Source of the DNA: Spartobacteria bacterium
GTDB taxonomy: Bacteria; Verrucomicrobiota; Verrucomicrobiia; Chthoniobacterales; Chthoniobacteraceae
Length of the DNA: 64,000 bases
Reading direction: 5' to 3'
NCBI GenBank assembly: GCA_021324825.1
Contig: JAJPII010000044.1
Location: 1-64,000, forward strand
Shown here: in pieces, positions 44,178-52,256 of the stretch
Position numbering within the stretch: the stretch's first letter is position 1
Layout: the number at the start of each line of letters is the position of its first letter
The notes under the pieces: model-generated
Told to the model about the DNA's origin: nothing
Databases searched by the model: none
The model's input: only the letters and a program-made list of their open reading frames with translations
Program-made: the position numbers and the translations under genes

Positions 44178-44229
44178 CACGGGCATTGCTTAATCATTAT
44201 CTCAAGGATGAGAAATATTTATGCCCGTG
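44178..44229 (+). promoter_or_regulatory. Leader with inverted repeat over the start codon of the chain-length gene
   Basis: CACGGGCAT (44178-44186) is complementary to ATGCCCGTG (44221-44229), which contains the start codon. Inside lies a second hairpin, TCTCA/TGAGA, whose loop AGGA is the probable ribosome binding site. The structure could hide the initiation region in the mRNA. No ligand-binding fold is recognised. Confidence 0.4.
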
Positions 44230-46128
44230 TCCCTTTCCGGTTCCGCCTTGCCGCAGGCGGCTGAAGAGGCCCAGACAAAGCCGGCTTTGCCCGTTGATCC
44301 CCTGCGGCTGCTCGGCGGCCTGAGGCTTCGGCTGCGCTGGGTCATGCTCGGCGCGTGCGCGGGCCTCGGCCTGGGCCTGGCGCTCGGCATTTGCAAGGCG
44401 AAGACGCGCTACGAAGTCTCGATACAGCTCCTTGAGCGGGATTCCCCGACTTCCTTCCAGGTCGGCACGGACGGGCACCCGTATCTCCCGCGCGAATTCA
44501 CGAGTTCAACCCTGGCTTCCGCGGCCACTTCGCTCTCCGTTCTCCAGCGCGTGGCGGAGCGGGCGAAGCCGGCCGTGGGGGTCGGGCTTCTCAAGATTTC
44601 CTGCAAGGTCGCCGAGGAAAAGAAAACGGATTTCCTGACCCTGACCCTTTCCGCTTACACGAGCGCCCAGGCCACGGCGGACCTGATCAACATCTGGGCG
44701 GAGGAAGTGGTGAACTTTCCGAAAGAGATGCAGGCGCGGGAGAGCCGGGAAATATGCGACGCCCTGGAGGGGCAGCTCGCCCGCAACCAGGCGGAGCTGG
44801 AAAGCCTCGACCAGAAATCGCTCTCCGCGCCGCGCGAGGAAGTGCAGATCGACACGTACCGCCATTCCCAGGGAGAGGTCGAGATGAAGTATGAGTCGGC
44901 CCGCATCGACCTCGAAAGCACGGACTCCCAGTTGGAAACCCTGCGCAACGCTTTGCTGCAGCAAAGCCCGCTCGCCGCAGCATTGCGCGAGGCCCGCACC
45001 GATCTGGAACAACTCCGCTCCCGCTACACGGAAGAAAACCCGCTGGTGCTGGAGAAACGGGACAAAGTCGCCGCGCTGGAAGAGCAGATCAAAAAAGACA
45101 GCGCCGGGGCGTCGAACGATCTCTCGAAATTCGCGGGCACGGAAGTCGGCAACCATTTGTACATGAAGATCGTGGAACTCCAGAACGAGCGCGAGGCGAT
45201 CAAGCGGCGGATGGACGACCTGACCCAGTTGCGCAAAGCCTCGCAGGAAACCCCCGGCGCTTACGGGCTGACGGAACTGGCGCGCAAGAAGCAGACGCTG
45301 GAAACCGCGCAGATCCTGTTGCTGAACCGGCTCCAGGAGATGCGGTTGTTCGAGCAGAACGCGCAGGGGATGTATCGCATCCTGGCGCCCGCGACCGCGG
45401 ACGAGGTCGCGCACAAGGGCAAGCTCCTAAAGGTCGCGATCTTCACGCTGGCCGGCGTCTTCGCGGGCGTCGCGGGCGCGGTCTCGGCGGCGGTGTTGAT
45501 GGAACTGCTCGACGCAAGGCTCCGCACCACGAACGAAGCGACCAAGGCTTTCGGCGCGCCGGCGCTGGTCAGCATACCCGTGGATTGCGCCTCCGCGAAA
45601 AAAATGGAGCTGGGGGCGAAGCTGTGGCTGCGCTGGATTCGCGACCGGAGCGACGCGGGCCGGGTGGTCTGGTCGCCGGTCAAGGACGCCGACGAGGAAG
45701 AGTTCTGGAGCATCCTTCTCGCGGAGGCGGTCAAATTCTCCCCTTCGCTCCTCATCGTCGACTGCGGGGCCGCGCCTTCGCCAAGCCTCGCCGCGCTGCC
45801 GCGGATTTCCGGGGGCTCCGCCCCGGCGGTCGCGAGCGAACGGTGGACGGTGGATCAATTCAACCACGCGGAGATGCAGCGCGCGTGCGCCGAACTGGAG
45901 CGCTACCGCGCCCGCGGCCGCGAGGTCTGGCTGCGATTCACCGGGGAGGTGCAGGAGCCGGCCTCGACCCTGGCGCGCGCGGCCGGGGGGCGGCCCCTGG
46001 TGCTGGTGGCGCTGCACAGCCAGACGATGCGGTTCTGGCGCGAACAGGCCGAACTGCTGCGCCATAGCGTGGGCGAGTTGTGCGGCATCGTTCCGCTGAA
46101 GGAATGGCCGGCTTTTCTCCTGGGATGA
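44221..46128 (+). CDS. Wzz-type chain-length protein with degenerate BY-kinase-like tail
   Basis: A 635-residue inner-membrane protein. The first membrane segment is at about 40-58 (WVMLGACAGLGLGLALGI), a long periplasmic coiled coil follows, and the second segment is at about 400-425. The C-terminal domain lines up with bacterial tyrosine kinases of the Wzc type: VVWSPVKDADEEEF stands where SP.PGEGKS (Walker A) is expected, and LLIVDCG where LLIDAD is. The lysine and serine are lost and there is no tyrosine-rich tail. It should control polymer length but not phosphorylate. Confidence 0.82.
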   Translation: MPVSLSGSALPQAAEEAQTKPALPVDPLRLLGGLRLRLRWVMLGACAGLGLGLALGICKAKTRYEVSIQLLERDSPTSFQVGTDGHPYLPREFTSSTLASAATSLSVLQRVAERAKPAVGVGLLKISCKVAEEKKTDFLTLTLSAYTSAQATADLINIWAEEVVNFPKEMQARESREICDALEGQLARNQAELESLDQKSLSAPREEVQIDTYRHSQGEVEMKYESARIDLESTDSQLETLRNALLQQSPLAAALREARTDLEQLRSRYTEENPLVLEKRDKVAALEEQIKKDSAGASNDLSKFAGTEVGNHLYMKIVELQNEREAIKRRMDDLTQLRKASQETPGAYGLTELARKKQTLETAQILLLNRLQEMRLFEQNAQGMYRILAPATADEVAHKGKLLKVAIFTLAGVFAGVAGAVSAAVLMELLDARLRTTNEATKAFGAPALVSIPVDCASAKKMELGAKLWLRWIRDRSDAGRVVWSPVKDADEEEFWSILLAEAVKFSPSLLIVDCGAAPSPSLAALPRISGGSAPAVASERWTVDQFNHAEMQRACAELERYRARGREVWLRFTGEVQEPASTLARAAGGRPLVLVALHSQTMRFWREQAELLRHSVGELCGIVPLKEWPAFLLG

Positions 46129-47219
46129 AGACGTTCCTGGCCGCCCTGCTCGCAATGGCGCCCTTCGCCCGCGGCGAAGGCGGGATGGAACGGCAGAACC
46201 CGAGCCGCGGCTTGAATGAGCGCTTCTGCCTGCGGGTAAGCGTGCCGCGCGCCTGCCGGTACGAGGGAAAGCCCGCCGACTTCTCCCCCGCCGCCGCCCC
46301 GGATGCGCCGCAAGCCGCGCCCGCGCCGGAACATCGCTACAAATTGGGCGCCGGGGACATCCTCAATCTTTCGCTGTTCGGACGGCCCGATCTCACGCGC
46401 GTGGACATCTTCATCCAGCCCGACGGCAAGATCAGCTATCTCCAGGCGTGCGATATTCCCGCGGCGGGCCTCACGGTCGAGGAACTGCGGGCGACACTGG
46501 AGGAGTCGCTCTCCGCCTATTACAAGCGCCCCCGGGTGATGATCGCGCCGAAGGAACTGCACAGCCAGAGATACTTCATTCTCGGCAAGGTCGAAAACGC
46601 GGGCTCCTATCCCATCGACCACCCCGTCACGCTGGTCGAGGCGGTCGCGCGCAGCCACGGCGTCGAGCTGGGGCTGGTCGAGGACAAGACCGTCGAGCTT
46701 TGCGACTACTCGCACTCCTTCCTGATGCGCAACGGCCGCCACATGCCCGTGGATTTCGAGACGCTCTTCGTCAAGGGCGACACGAGCCAGAACGTCACGC
46801 TCGAAGCGAACGACTACATCTTCATGGCGTCCGCCATTTCGAACAACATCTACATACTCGGGGATATACGGTCGCCCGGCTCGCAAGGTTACAACCCGAG
46901 CCTGACCGTCACGGGCGCAATCGCGCTGCGGGGCGGATTCAACCGCACGGCCTTCCGCGAGCGCGTGCTGGTGCTGCGCGGATCCATCGAACACCCGCGG
47001 CATTTCGTGGTGAACCTGAACGACACATTGCGCGGGCGGAGCACGGATTTTCATCTCGAGCCGAAGGATGTGATCTATGTGAACTCCCGCCCATGGCAGT
47101 TCGCGGAAGACCTCTTCGACGCCGCCCTCTCCTCCTTCACCGAAGCGGCCACGACGACGTGGGCGGGCCGCAACATCCCGGCGCTCATCACAAAGCCGAT
47201 CATCCCCTCGTTCCGCTGA
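46125..47219 (+). CDS. Polysaccharide export protein, Wza-like (first of two)
   Basis: A 364-residue exported protein with signal peptide to about residue 17. Residues about 70-160 are the Poly_export domain (YKLGAGDILNLSLFGRPDL), followed by two SLBB domains (RYFILGKVENAGSYPIDHPVTLVEAV and NIYILGDIRSPGSQG). It lacks a lipobox cysteine. It forms the periplasmic/outer-membrane part of the export channel. It is coupled to the chain-length gene by ATGA. Confidence 0.88.
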   Translation: MKTFLAALLAMAPFARGEGGMERQNPSRGLNERFCLRVSVPRACRYEGKPADFSPAAAPDAPQAAPAPEHRYKLGAGDILNLSLFGRPDLTRVDIFIQPDGKISYLQACDIPAAGLTVEELRATLEESLSAYYKRPRVMIAPKELHSQRYFILGKVENAGSYPIDHPVTLVEAVARSHGVELGLVEDKTVELCDYSHSFLMRNGRHMPVDFETLFVKGDTSQNVTLEANDYIFMASAISNNIYILGDIRSPGSQGYNPSLTVTGAIALRGGFNRTAFRERVLVLRGSIEHPRHFVVNLNDTLRGRSTDFHLEPKDVIYVNSRPWQFAEDLFDAALSSFTEAATTTWAGRNIPALITKPIIPSFR

Positions 47220-47221
47220 AA

Positions 47222-48265
47222 ATGCGCCGCCTCCTGATTTTATGCCTGACCGCGCTGAATTGTTTCGCCGCGCAGCCAAAGCGGTTTGATCCGCGCGCCG
47301 GAACGGCCCCCAGTTTCCAGGCCGTGCCGCTGGCGAACAAAATTCCGCCGGAGTTGCTGGCCGAGCCGCCCGACCCGTACCGCCTCGGCCCGGGGGACAA
47401 GCTCGAACTCGAACTCATGGAAGTCCCGGACACGCGCCAGTTAAGCATCGTGATGCCGGACGGGATGCTCTATTTCCAAACGGCCCGCGTCCGCGCCGCC
47501 GGGATGACCTTGTCGCAACTGAAAAATGCGCTGGAGAACCAGCTGACCACCGACTATCGCAATCCGCAGTTGTCGCTCATCCTGCGGAGCATGACCAGCA
47601 GGCGGGTCATGGTGATGGGCCGCGTCACGAGTCCCGGCATATTCACCCTCGACGCCCCCACGACGCTCGTCGAAGCCATAGCGCGCGCGGGCGGCCTCCT
47701 GATCCAGCGCTCGGGCATCAACTCGGAGGAACTCGCCGACTTGCACCACAGCTTCCTCGTCCGCGACCGCCGGTTGATACCGGTGAACTTCGTCAAGCTG
47801 TTGCGCGAAGGCGACGCCACGCAAAACGTCTATTTGAAGGACGGCGACTTCATTTACCTTCCTTCCTCCTCGTCCGCGCGCGTGTACGTATTGGGCGCGG
47901 TCAACCTGGCGCGCGGCGTGGATTACTCCGAGGAATTGACGCTCGTCACCGCCATCGCCAGCGCGGAAGGCATCGCCAAAAACGCATTCCCGCAACATGT
48001 CGTCATCATCCGCGACTCGCTCGTCGAGCCGAGAGTCGCGGTCGTCAACTTCAACCGGATCGCCAACGGCAAAGCCGTCGACATACGGCTCAAGCCGCAG
48101 GACATCGTCTGGGTGCCGAACAGCCCGTTTGAGAAACTCGAGACGGTCGTGAACGGCGTCCTGAACTCCTTCGCCCGCACCGTGGCCGCCAATGAAGGCG
48201 TCCACGCCGTGTCGCCGCAATCCGCGCCCGTGCAGCCGAGCATCAGCATCGGGAGCGGCCATTAG
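47222..48265 (+). CDS. Polysaccharide export protein, Wza-like (second of two)
   Basis: A 347-residue paralogue of the preceding protein, starting 2 bases after it. Signal peptide to about residue 17; Poly_export domain YRLGPGDKLELELMEVPDT; SLBB repeats RVMVMGRVTSPGIFTLDAPTTLVEAI and RVYVLGAVNLARGVDY. The two may form a mixed channel or serve two polymers. An ending segment rich in Ala, Pro and Ser is unlike the first copy. Confidence 0.88.
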   Translation: MRRLLILCLTALNCFAAQPKRFDPRAGTAPSFQAVPLANKIPPELLAEPPDPYRLGPGDKLELELMEVPDTRQLSIVMPDGMLYFQTARVRAAGMTLSQLKNALENQLTTDYRNPQLSLILRSMTSRRVMVMGRVTSPGIFTLDAPTTLVEAIARAGGLLIQRSGINSEELADLHHSFLVRDRRLIPVNFVKLLREGDATQNVYLKDGDFIYLPSSSSARVYVLGAVNLARGVDYSEELTLVTAIASAEGIAKNAFPQHVVIIRDSLVEPRVAVVNFNRIANGKAVDIRLKPQDIVWVPNSPFEKLETVVNGVLNSFARTVAANEGVHAVSPQSAPVQPSISIGSGH

Positions 48266-48287
48266 CGAAAGATCGCGCTTGCCAGAC

Positions 48288-48304
48288 AGTATCTCTATGA
48301 TACT
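48288..48304. promoter_or_regulatory. Inverted repeat AGTATC-N5-GATACT, probable hicAB operator
   Basis: A perfect 6-base inverted repeat with a 5-base spacer lies 2 bases before the hicA start. It contains the promoter-like TATGAT (48296-48301). HicB proteins bind such repeats to repress their own operon. Start codon and promoter are so close that the message would have little or no leader. Confidence 0.5.
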
Positions 48305-48306
48305 AT

Positions 48307-48507
48307 ATGGATGTGCCTCGAAAGACAAGGCAGCTCATAGCCGACCTTGAAAAGGCGGGGTTCGTAAACCGGGGCGGGAAGGGCTGCCACCGCAATTATG
48401 AACACCCGATGGGCCAGCGAGTGACTCTGTCGGGAAGGCCGGGCGAGGACGCCCGTCGTTACCAGGAAAAGGAAGTGAAACGAAAGATCCAGGAGAGCGC
48501 CAAGTGA
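48307..48507 (+). CDS. hicA: HicA-family toxin within the polysaccharide cluster
   Basis: A 66-residue protein: LIADLEKAGFVNRGGKGCHRNYEHP and the end PGEDARRYQEKEVKRKIQE match HicA, with the catalytic His in GCHRNY. It overlaps hicB by ATGA (48504-48507). Order hicA-hicB is the reverse of the pair at 3813-4282, and the proteins differ, so the two modules arose independently. Confidence 0.8.
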   Translation: MDVPRKTRQLIADLEKAGFVNRGGKGCHRNYEHPMGQRVTLSGRPGEDARRYQEKEVKRKIQESAK

Positions 48508-48845
48508 AAAAGATCAAAGCCGGTGATTACATCAAAGTGATCGAATGGAGTGAGGAAGACCGCCGCTTCATTGGCAGCGCCCCGCCGCTGATCGGCCCTT
48601 GCTGCCACGGGAAAGAGGAAGAGAACGTTTATCAACAACTGTGCGGGATCGTCGAGGAGTGGGTCGATCTCTACAACCGGGAGGGCAAGGCGCTTCCGAA
48701 GCCCAGCGCGGGAAAAGAATACAGCGGCAAGTTCATTTTGCGTCTCGACTCGGAGCTTCATCGCCTTCTCGCGGTGCGCGCGCTGCAACAGGGCGACAGC
48801 CTCAACAACTACTGCGCACGATTGCTCAAGAAGTTTGCCCGTTAG
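48504..48845 (+). CDS. hicB: HicB-family antitoxin with C-terminal DNA-binding segment
   Basis: A 113-residue protein. The N-terminal half is HicB-like (DYIKVIEWSEEDRRFIGSAPPL, then ENVYQQLCGIVEEWVDLY). Residues about 85-113 (GKFILRLDSELHRLLAVRALQQGDSLNNYCARLL) form a ribbon-helix-helix that should bind the operator at 48288-48304. It neutralises the HicA encoded just upstream. Confidence 0.82.
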   Translation: MKKIKAGDYIKVIEWSEEDRRFIGSAPPLIGPCCHGKEEENVYQQLCGIVEEWVDLYNREGKALPKPSAGKEYSGKFILRLDSELHRLLAVRALQQGDSLNNYCARLLKKFAR

Positions 48846-48846
48846 G

Positions 48847-49962
48847 CTAATTGTAAAATCGCCACCAGCGGCGGTAGGCCTCGTGGATTTGCTCCATCGA
48901 CGAACCGCGCGGGAGCGAGAGCAGCAAGCAAACCCGCGGGAGATCGACATCCGGTTGCAACAGAAGCGCCAGGGCCCGTTGCAGCGGCGCGCGCGGATAG
49001 TCGAACCAATCGCCGCCGGGACGTTTCCTCCTCCGCAGGCTGTCCCGGAGATGAAGCGCGAGGTTGCGCAAGGCGGGAAATTCGGGAAACAAACGGCCTC
49101 CATACGCGGCGTAGTCCCGCCCGGAGGCGAAGGCGTGTTTCAACCGGATCGATTCCAGCCACAGAAACAAATCGTTCCACGCGGACAGAAGTTCCTCCTG
49201 CCTCTCCCGCAGGACGTTCAGGGGCGGGTTTTCATAGCGAGGATGGAATTTGAAGTCCACGGCCGATTCGTGCCAAACGGCGAGTTTGGAAAAATTCGGC
49301 GGCTTTTGCGCCAGCGGTTCGGAGAGGCGTTCGTGGCGCGCGCGGCAGGACCAGTCGTAGCGGCCATTCAGCGCGAGAACCGCGTCGGCGAACGCCAGGC
49401 GCGCCTTGGCGTGGTTGCGTTCCACGAAGTTTCTATCCCCGCCCTCCGCCAGCAGCAGCCGCGCGTAGAAAAGCCCGCTGCCTCGATTGAACAGCAGGCG
49501 CGCCGCTTCGTGCGCGGGGATGCGCGCGCCATCCGACAGGCGTTCCGGCAGATTCGGGCAGCCAAAGACAGGAATGTTTGCGGCGGCTAGGTCGTAGTAA
49601 AACATGGACGGCTCGGCCCGCCGCAACGCGGCGAGCGGCAGAATCTTGAATTCCACCTCGATGCCGGTTTCCTCCTCGCCATGATGCGATTCCTGCTCGC
49701 ACCAGCGCTGCGCGGCTTCACGCGCCGTTCCGGTTTTCAGGACCAGGTAGAATTCCAGGTCATTGTAAAGCGCGGGCCCGTTCTCGCCGTAAAACACCCC
49801 TCCTTCGCCGCGCCCGTAGCCTCCGGCAAGCAGCAGGAAAGCGGTCTCTCTTGCAAATTGGGATGCCGCGAGCCGCTCCGACATCCCCGCCAGATAGCGA
49901 TCCAACAGCGCCCGCAAACCGGGGTGATCTCCCGGGAAATAGCGGTTCCCGGAGGGTGTCAT
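48847..49962 (-). CDS. Nucleotidyltransferase-fold protein of unknown role
   Basis: A 371-residue protein. Residues about 45-105 have LLAGGYGRGEGG and YNDLEFYLVL, the GS/GG...DxE pattern of the polymerase-beta-type nucleotidyltransferase fold, followed by a third acidic position in IEVEFKIL. The rest is helical with no known match. It lies on the opposite strand inside the polysaccharide cluster and may modify a sugar, lipid or protein with a nucleotide. No specific function can be assigned. Confidence 0.55.
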   Translation of the reverse strand: MTPSGNRYFPGDHPGLRALLDRYLAGMSERLAASQFARETAFLLLAGGYGRGEGGVFYGENGPALYNDLEFYLVLKTGTAREAAQRWCEQESHHGEEETGIEVEFKILPLAALRRAEPSMFYYDLAAANIPVFGCPNLPERLSDGARIPAHEAARLLFNRGSGLFYARLLLAEGGDRNFVERNHAKARLAFADAVLALNGRYDWSCRARHERLSEPLAQKPPNFSKLAVWHESAVDFKFHPRYENPPLNVLRERQEELLSAWNDLFLWLESIRLKHAFASGRDYAAYGGRLFPEFPALRNLALHLRDSLRRRKRPGGDWFDYPRAPLQRALALLLQPDVDLPRVCLLLSLPRGSSMEQIHEAYRRWWRFYN

Positions 49963-50025
49963 GCGCTTTTGCCCTGAGCGGCGTCATTATCGTTGTCATT
50001 GTAGGGGCGGCTGTGCCAGCCGCCT
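49960..50025. repeat. Dispersed repeat, copy 2
   Basis: The box CATGCGCTTTTGCCC (49960-49974) matches the one at 33118-33132, and GGCGGCTGTGCCAGCCGCC (50006-50024) repeats the hairpin core of copy 1. The stem here is 8 bp and the outer arms are decayed, and 31 bases separate box and hairpin against 7 in copy 1. Confidence 0.65.
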
Positions 50026-50100
50026 GGAGGCAATGTCAAAACGCCAGTTGGTTTCCAGGTCTTTAGGCAACCAGGAGCGGCCAAAAGTGCAGGATCCGCT

Positions 50101-50421
50101 CTAGGCGACGATTTCAAATATCCGGTGCAGGCGCAAGAGTTCGATGACGGATTGCACCGCCGGCTGCGTGTTTAGCAGCTTCACGCTGGGCTGGCCCGCG
50201 GGCAGGCGTTTGTAAACGCTGAGCAGCGCGCCGACGCCGGAGCTGTCCAGGAAGCCGACGTCCCGCAGATCGATTGTCAGACGGTCTATCCCCGGCTTCC
50301 AAAGGGTGTCGCATTCCTTTTTGAAATCCCGGGCGGAAGCGGCGTCCAGGCGGGATGCATGCACCTTTATACACAGAGTGCTGTTTTTCAGTTCAGTGGA
50401 AGTAATCGGGGGCATTTGCAT
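50101..50421 (-). CDS. STAS-domain protein (anti-sigma-factor antagonist type)
   Basis: A 106-residue single STAS domain; ATG at residue 3 is an alternative start. The strand-helix pattern (TLCIKVHASRLDAASA, LTIDLRDVGFLDSSGVGALL) carries the phosphorylatable Ser in DSSGVG, as in RsbV and SpoIIAA. It is the natural partner for the RsbW-like/SpoIIE protein encoded at 54148-55914. It is divergent from the next GT4 gene with 36 bases between them. Confidence 0.85.
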   Translation of the reverse strand: MQMPPITSTELKNSTLCIKVHASRLDAASARDFKKECDTLWKPGIDRLTIDLRDVGFLDSSGVGALLSVYKRLPAGQPSVKLLNTQPAVQSVIELLRLHRIFEIVA

Positions 50422-50457
50422 ACTATCTGCTAATCACAAGAATGAGGAAAGTCGTAA

Positions 50458-51645
50458 ATGAGAATCCTCTTCATTCACCGGACGCTTGGGAGTTTCGGCG
50501 GCGCGGAAAGCAATGTTTTCGCGACCGCGGGAGCATTGCGCCGACGCGGACACACCGTCGGCCTGGTCGCGGAACGGACGAGTGGCAAAGGAGAGAGCGT
50601 CTGGCATGATTTGTTCGCCAAAAACCTGTCATGGGCAAAGGGAGGGGACTCCGCGGACTTGGCGCGAAGCTTCGTTCCCGATGTCATCTATATCCACAAA
50701 TGGGAGCACCTGGCATGCCTGGAAGCGCTGTTGAAATGCGATACGCCGCTCATCCGCATGGTGCATGACCATGATATGTATTGCCTGCGCAGCTACCGCT
50801 ATAATCCGCTGACCCGGCGCATCTGCACGCGGCCCGCGGGCGCGCATTGCCTTGTGCCCTGCCTCGCGACCGTCCAGCGCAAACGCGGCGGGGGCCTGCC
50901 CGTGCGCTGGGTGAGCCTCTCGGAAAAGCAGCGCGAACTGGCGCTGAGCCGCCGCTTCGCCCTCAATGTCGTCGCGAACAACTTCATGAAGGGAGAGCTG
51001 CTCCTGAACGGATTCGCCCCCGCGCGGATCGAGATATGCGCGCCGGCGCCGGCGCCCGCCGAACCCGTTCGCAGCAGCTTTTCGGAAAGAAACCTCCTGC
51101 TCTTCACGGGCCAGATCATCCGCGGGAAAGGCGTCGATGTCCTCCTGCGCGCGCTCGCGAAAGTCGAGTCCCCGTTCGAGGCGCTCATCCTCGGGGAGGG
51201 AAACCACCGCGCGAAATGCGAAAAGCTTTGCCGCCGCCTCGGACTCGAAAGGCGCGTGGCGTTCAAGGGATTCATCCCGCCGGAGGAGTTGCGCGGCTTC
51301 TATCGCGAGGCCACGGCGGTTCTCGTCCCCTCCGTCTGGCCGGAACCGATGGGGTTGGTTGGCCTCGAAGCCATGCGAAACGCTTTGCCCGTGGTGGCGT
51401 TCGACGCGGGGGGCGTCAGCGATTGGCTGCGCGATCTCGAAAACGGTTTTCTCGTGCCGTGGATGGACACGGATGTTTTCGCCCGCCGCATCGACGATCT
51501 GCTGAAGGACAAGCGACTCGCCCGGACGATGGGCGAGAGCGGCCAGGCGCGCGCGTCGCGGGATTTCGACTTTCAAGATTACATCAGCCGGCTGGAAGAG
51601 TTGTTTGGACGAGCGGCGCGCGGGAGGCGCAAAGAAGCGGCATGA
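50458..51645 (+). CDS. GT4 glycosyltransferase
   Basis: A 395-residue GT-B enzyme: FIHRTLGSFGGAESNVFATA, HDHDMYCLRSYRYNPLTRR, LFTGQIIRGKGVDVLLRAL, and PSVWPEPMGLVGLEAMRNALPVVAFDAGG. The cysteine-containing segment CTRPAGAHCLVPCLA is typical of one branch of these transferases. It begins the second plus-strand block, with ribosome binding site GAGGAAAG. It overlaps the next gene by ATGA. Confidence 0.87.
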   Translation: MRILFIHRTLGSFGGAESNVFATAGALRRRGHTVGLVAERTSGKGESVWHDLFAKNLSWAKGGDSADLARSFVPDVIYIHKWEHLACLEALLKCDTPLIRMVHDHDMYCLRSYRYNPLTRRICTRPAGAHCLVPCLATVQRKRGGGLPVRWVSLSEKQRELALSRRFALNVVANNFMKGELLLNGFAPARIEICAPAPAPAEPVRSSFSERNLLLFTGQIIRGKGVDVLLRALAKVESPFEALILGEGNHRAKCEKLCRRLGLERRVAFKGFIPPEELRGFYREATAVLVPSVWPEPMGLVGLEAMRNALPVVAFDAGGVSDWLRDLENGFLVPWMDTDVFARRIDDLLKDKRLARTMGESGQARASRDFDFQDYISRLEELFGRAARGRRKEAA

Positions 51646-52256
51646 ACACGGCGCGCGTAGTGGGAATCGCCGGCGGCACCGCGTCGGGCAAGACCTGGCT
51701 TGCAAATTATTTGAAAGAGCGGCTCGGAGCGGATGCGGTCTGCATATCGCAGGACTGGTATTACAAGGATCAAAGCGCGGCCAAAGGAGCCGAGGAACTG
51801 GCGCTGAACTTCGATCACCCCGGCGCGATCGAGACGAGTCTGCTCGTCGAACATCTCGACGCCCTCCGCGGCGGCCAGGCGGTTGACGCGCCGCGCTACG
51901 ATTTCGCCACGCACGCGCGCACGGGCCGCACGGCTCGGTTGAAAGCCGCGCCGGTGGTGATTATCGAGGGGATTTTCGTCCTGCACGAAGAGGCGATTTT
52001 GCGCAGGCTGGATCATTCGGTCTTCGTCGAAGTGCCCGACGGCGTGCGCTTCGCGCGCCGTCTTGAGCGGGACGCCGCCGAGCGTTTCATCCCCGCGAAC
52101 GAGACTCTGCGGCTGTACGAAACATTCGTCCGCCCGATGCACGACCACTATGTGCAGCCTTCCGCCGCGAACGCGCGGCACGTCTGGCGGCCTCTGGCGG
52201 AGAACGATTTCCCGAGGCTCTTCCTCGACGAGATCCGGGAGGGGATCGTGACATGA
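51642..52256 (+). CDS. udk: Uridine kinase-family P-loop kinase
   Basis: A 204-residue protein with Walker A GIAGGTASGKT (7-17), SQDWYYKD, FDHPGAIETSLLVEHLDAL, APRYDF.TH.R, and IIEGIFVLHEE, all features of uridine kinase. It phosphorylates uridine and cytidine. Its coupled place between a GT4 and the sugar-phosphate transferase gene suggests supply of UDP for sugar donors, or a kinase adapted to another substrate. Confidence 0.85.
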   Translation: MNTARVVGIAGGTASGKTWLANYLKERLGADAVCISQDWYYKDQSAAKGAEELALNFDHPGAIETSLLVEHLDALRGGQAVDAPRYDFATHARTGRTARLKAAPVVIIEGIFVLHEEAILRRLDHSVFVEVPDGVRFARRLERDAAERFIPANETLRLYETFVRPMHDHYVQPSAANARHVWRPLAENDFPRLFLDEIREGIVT

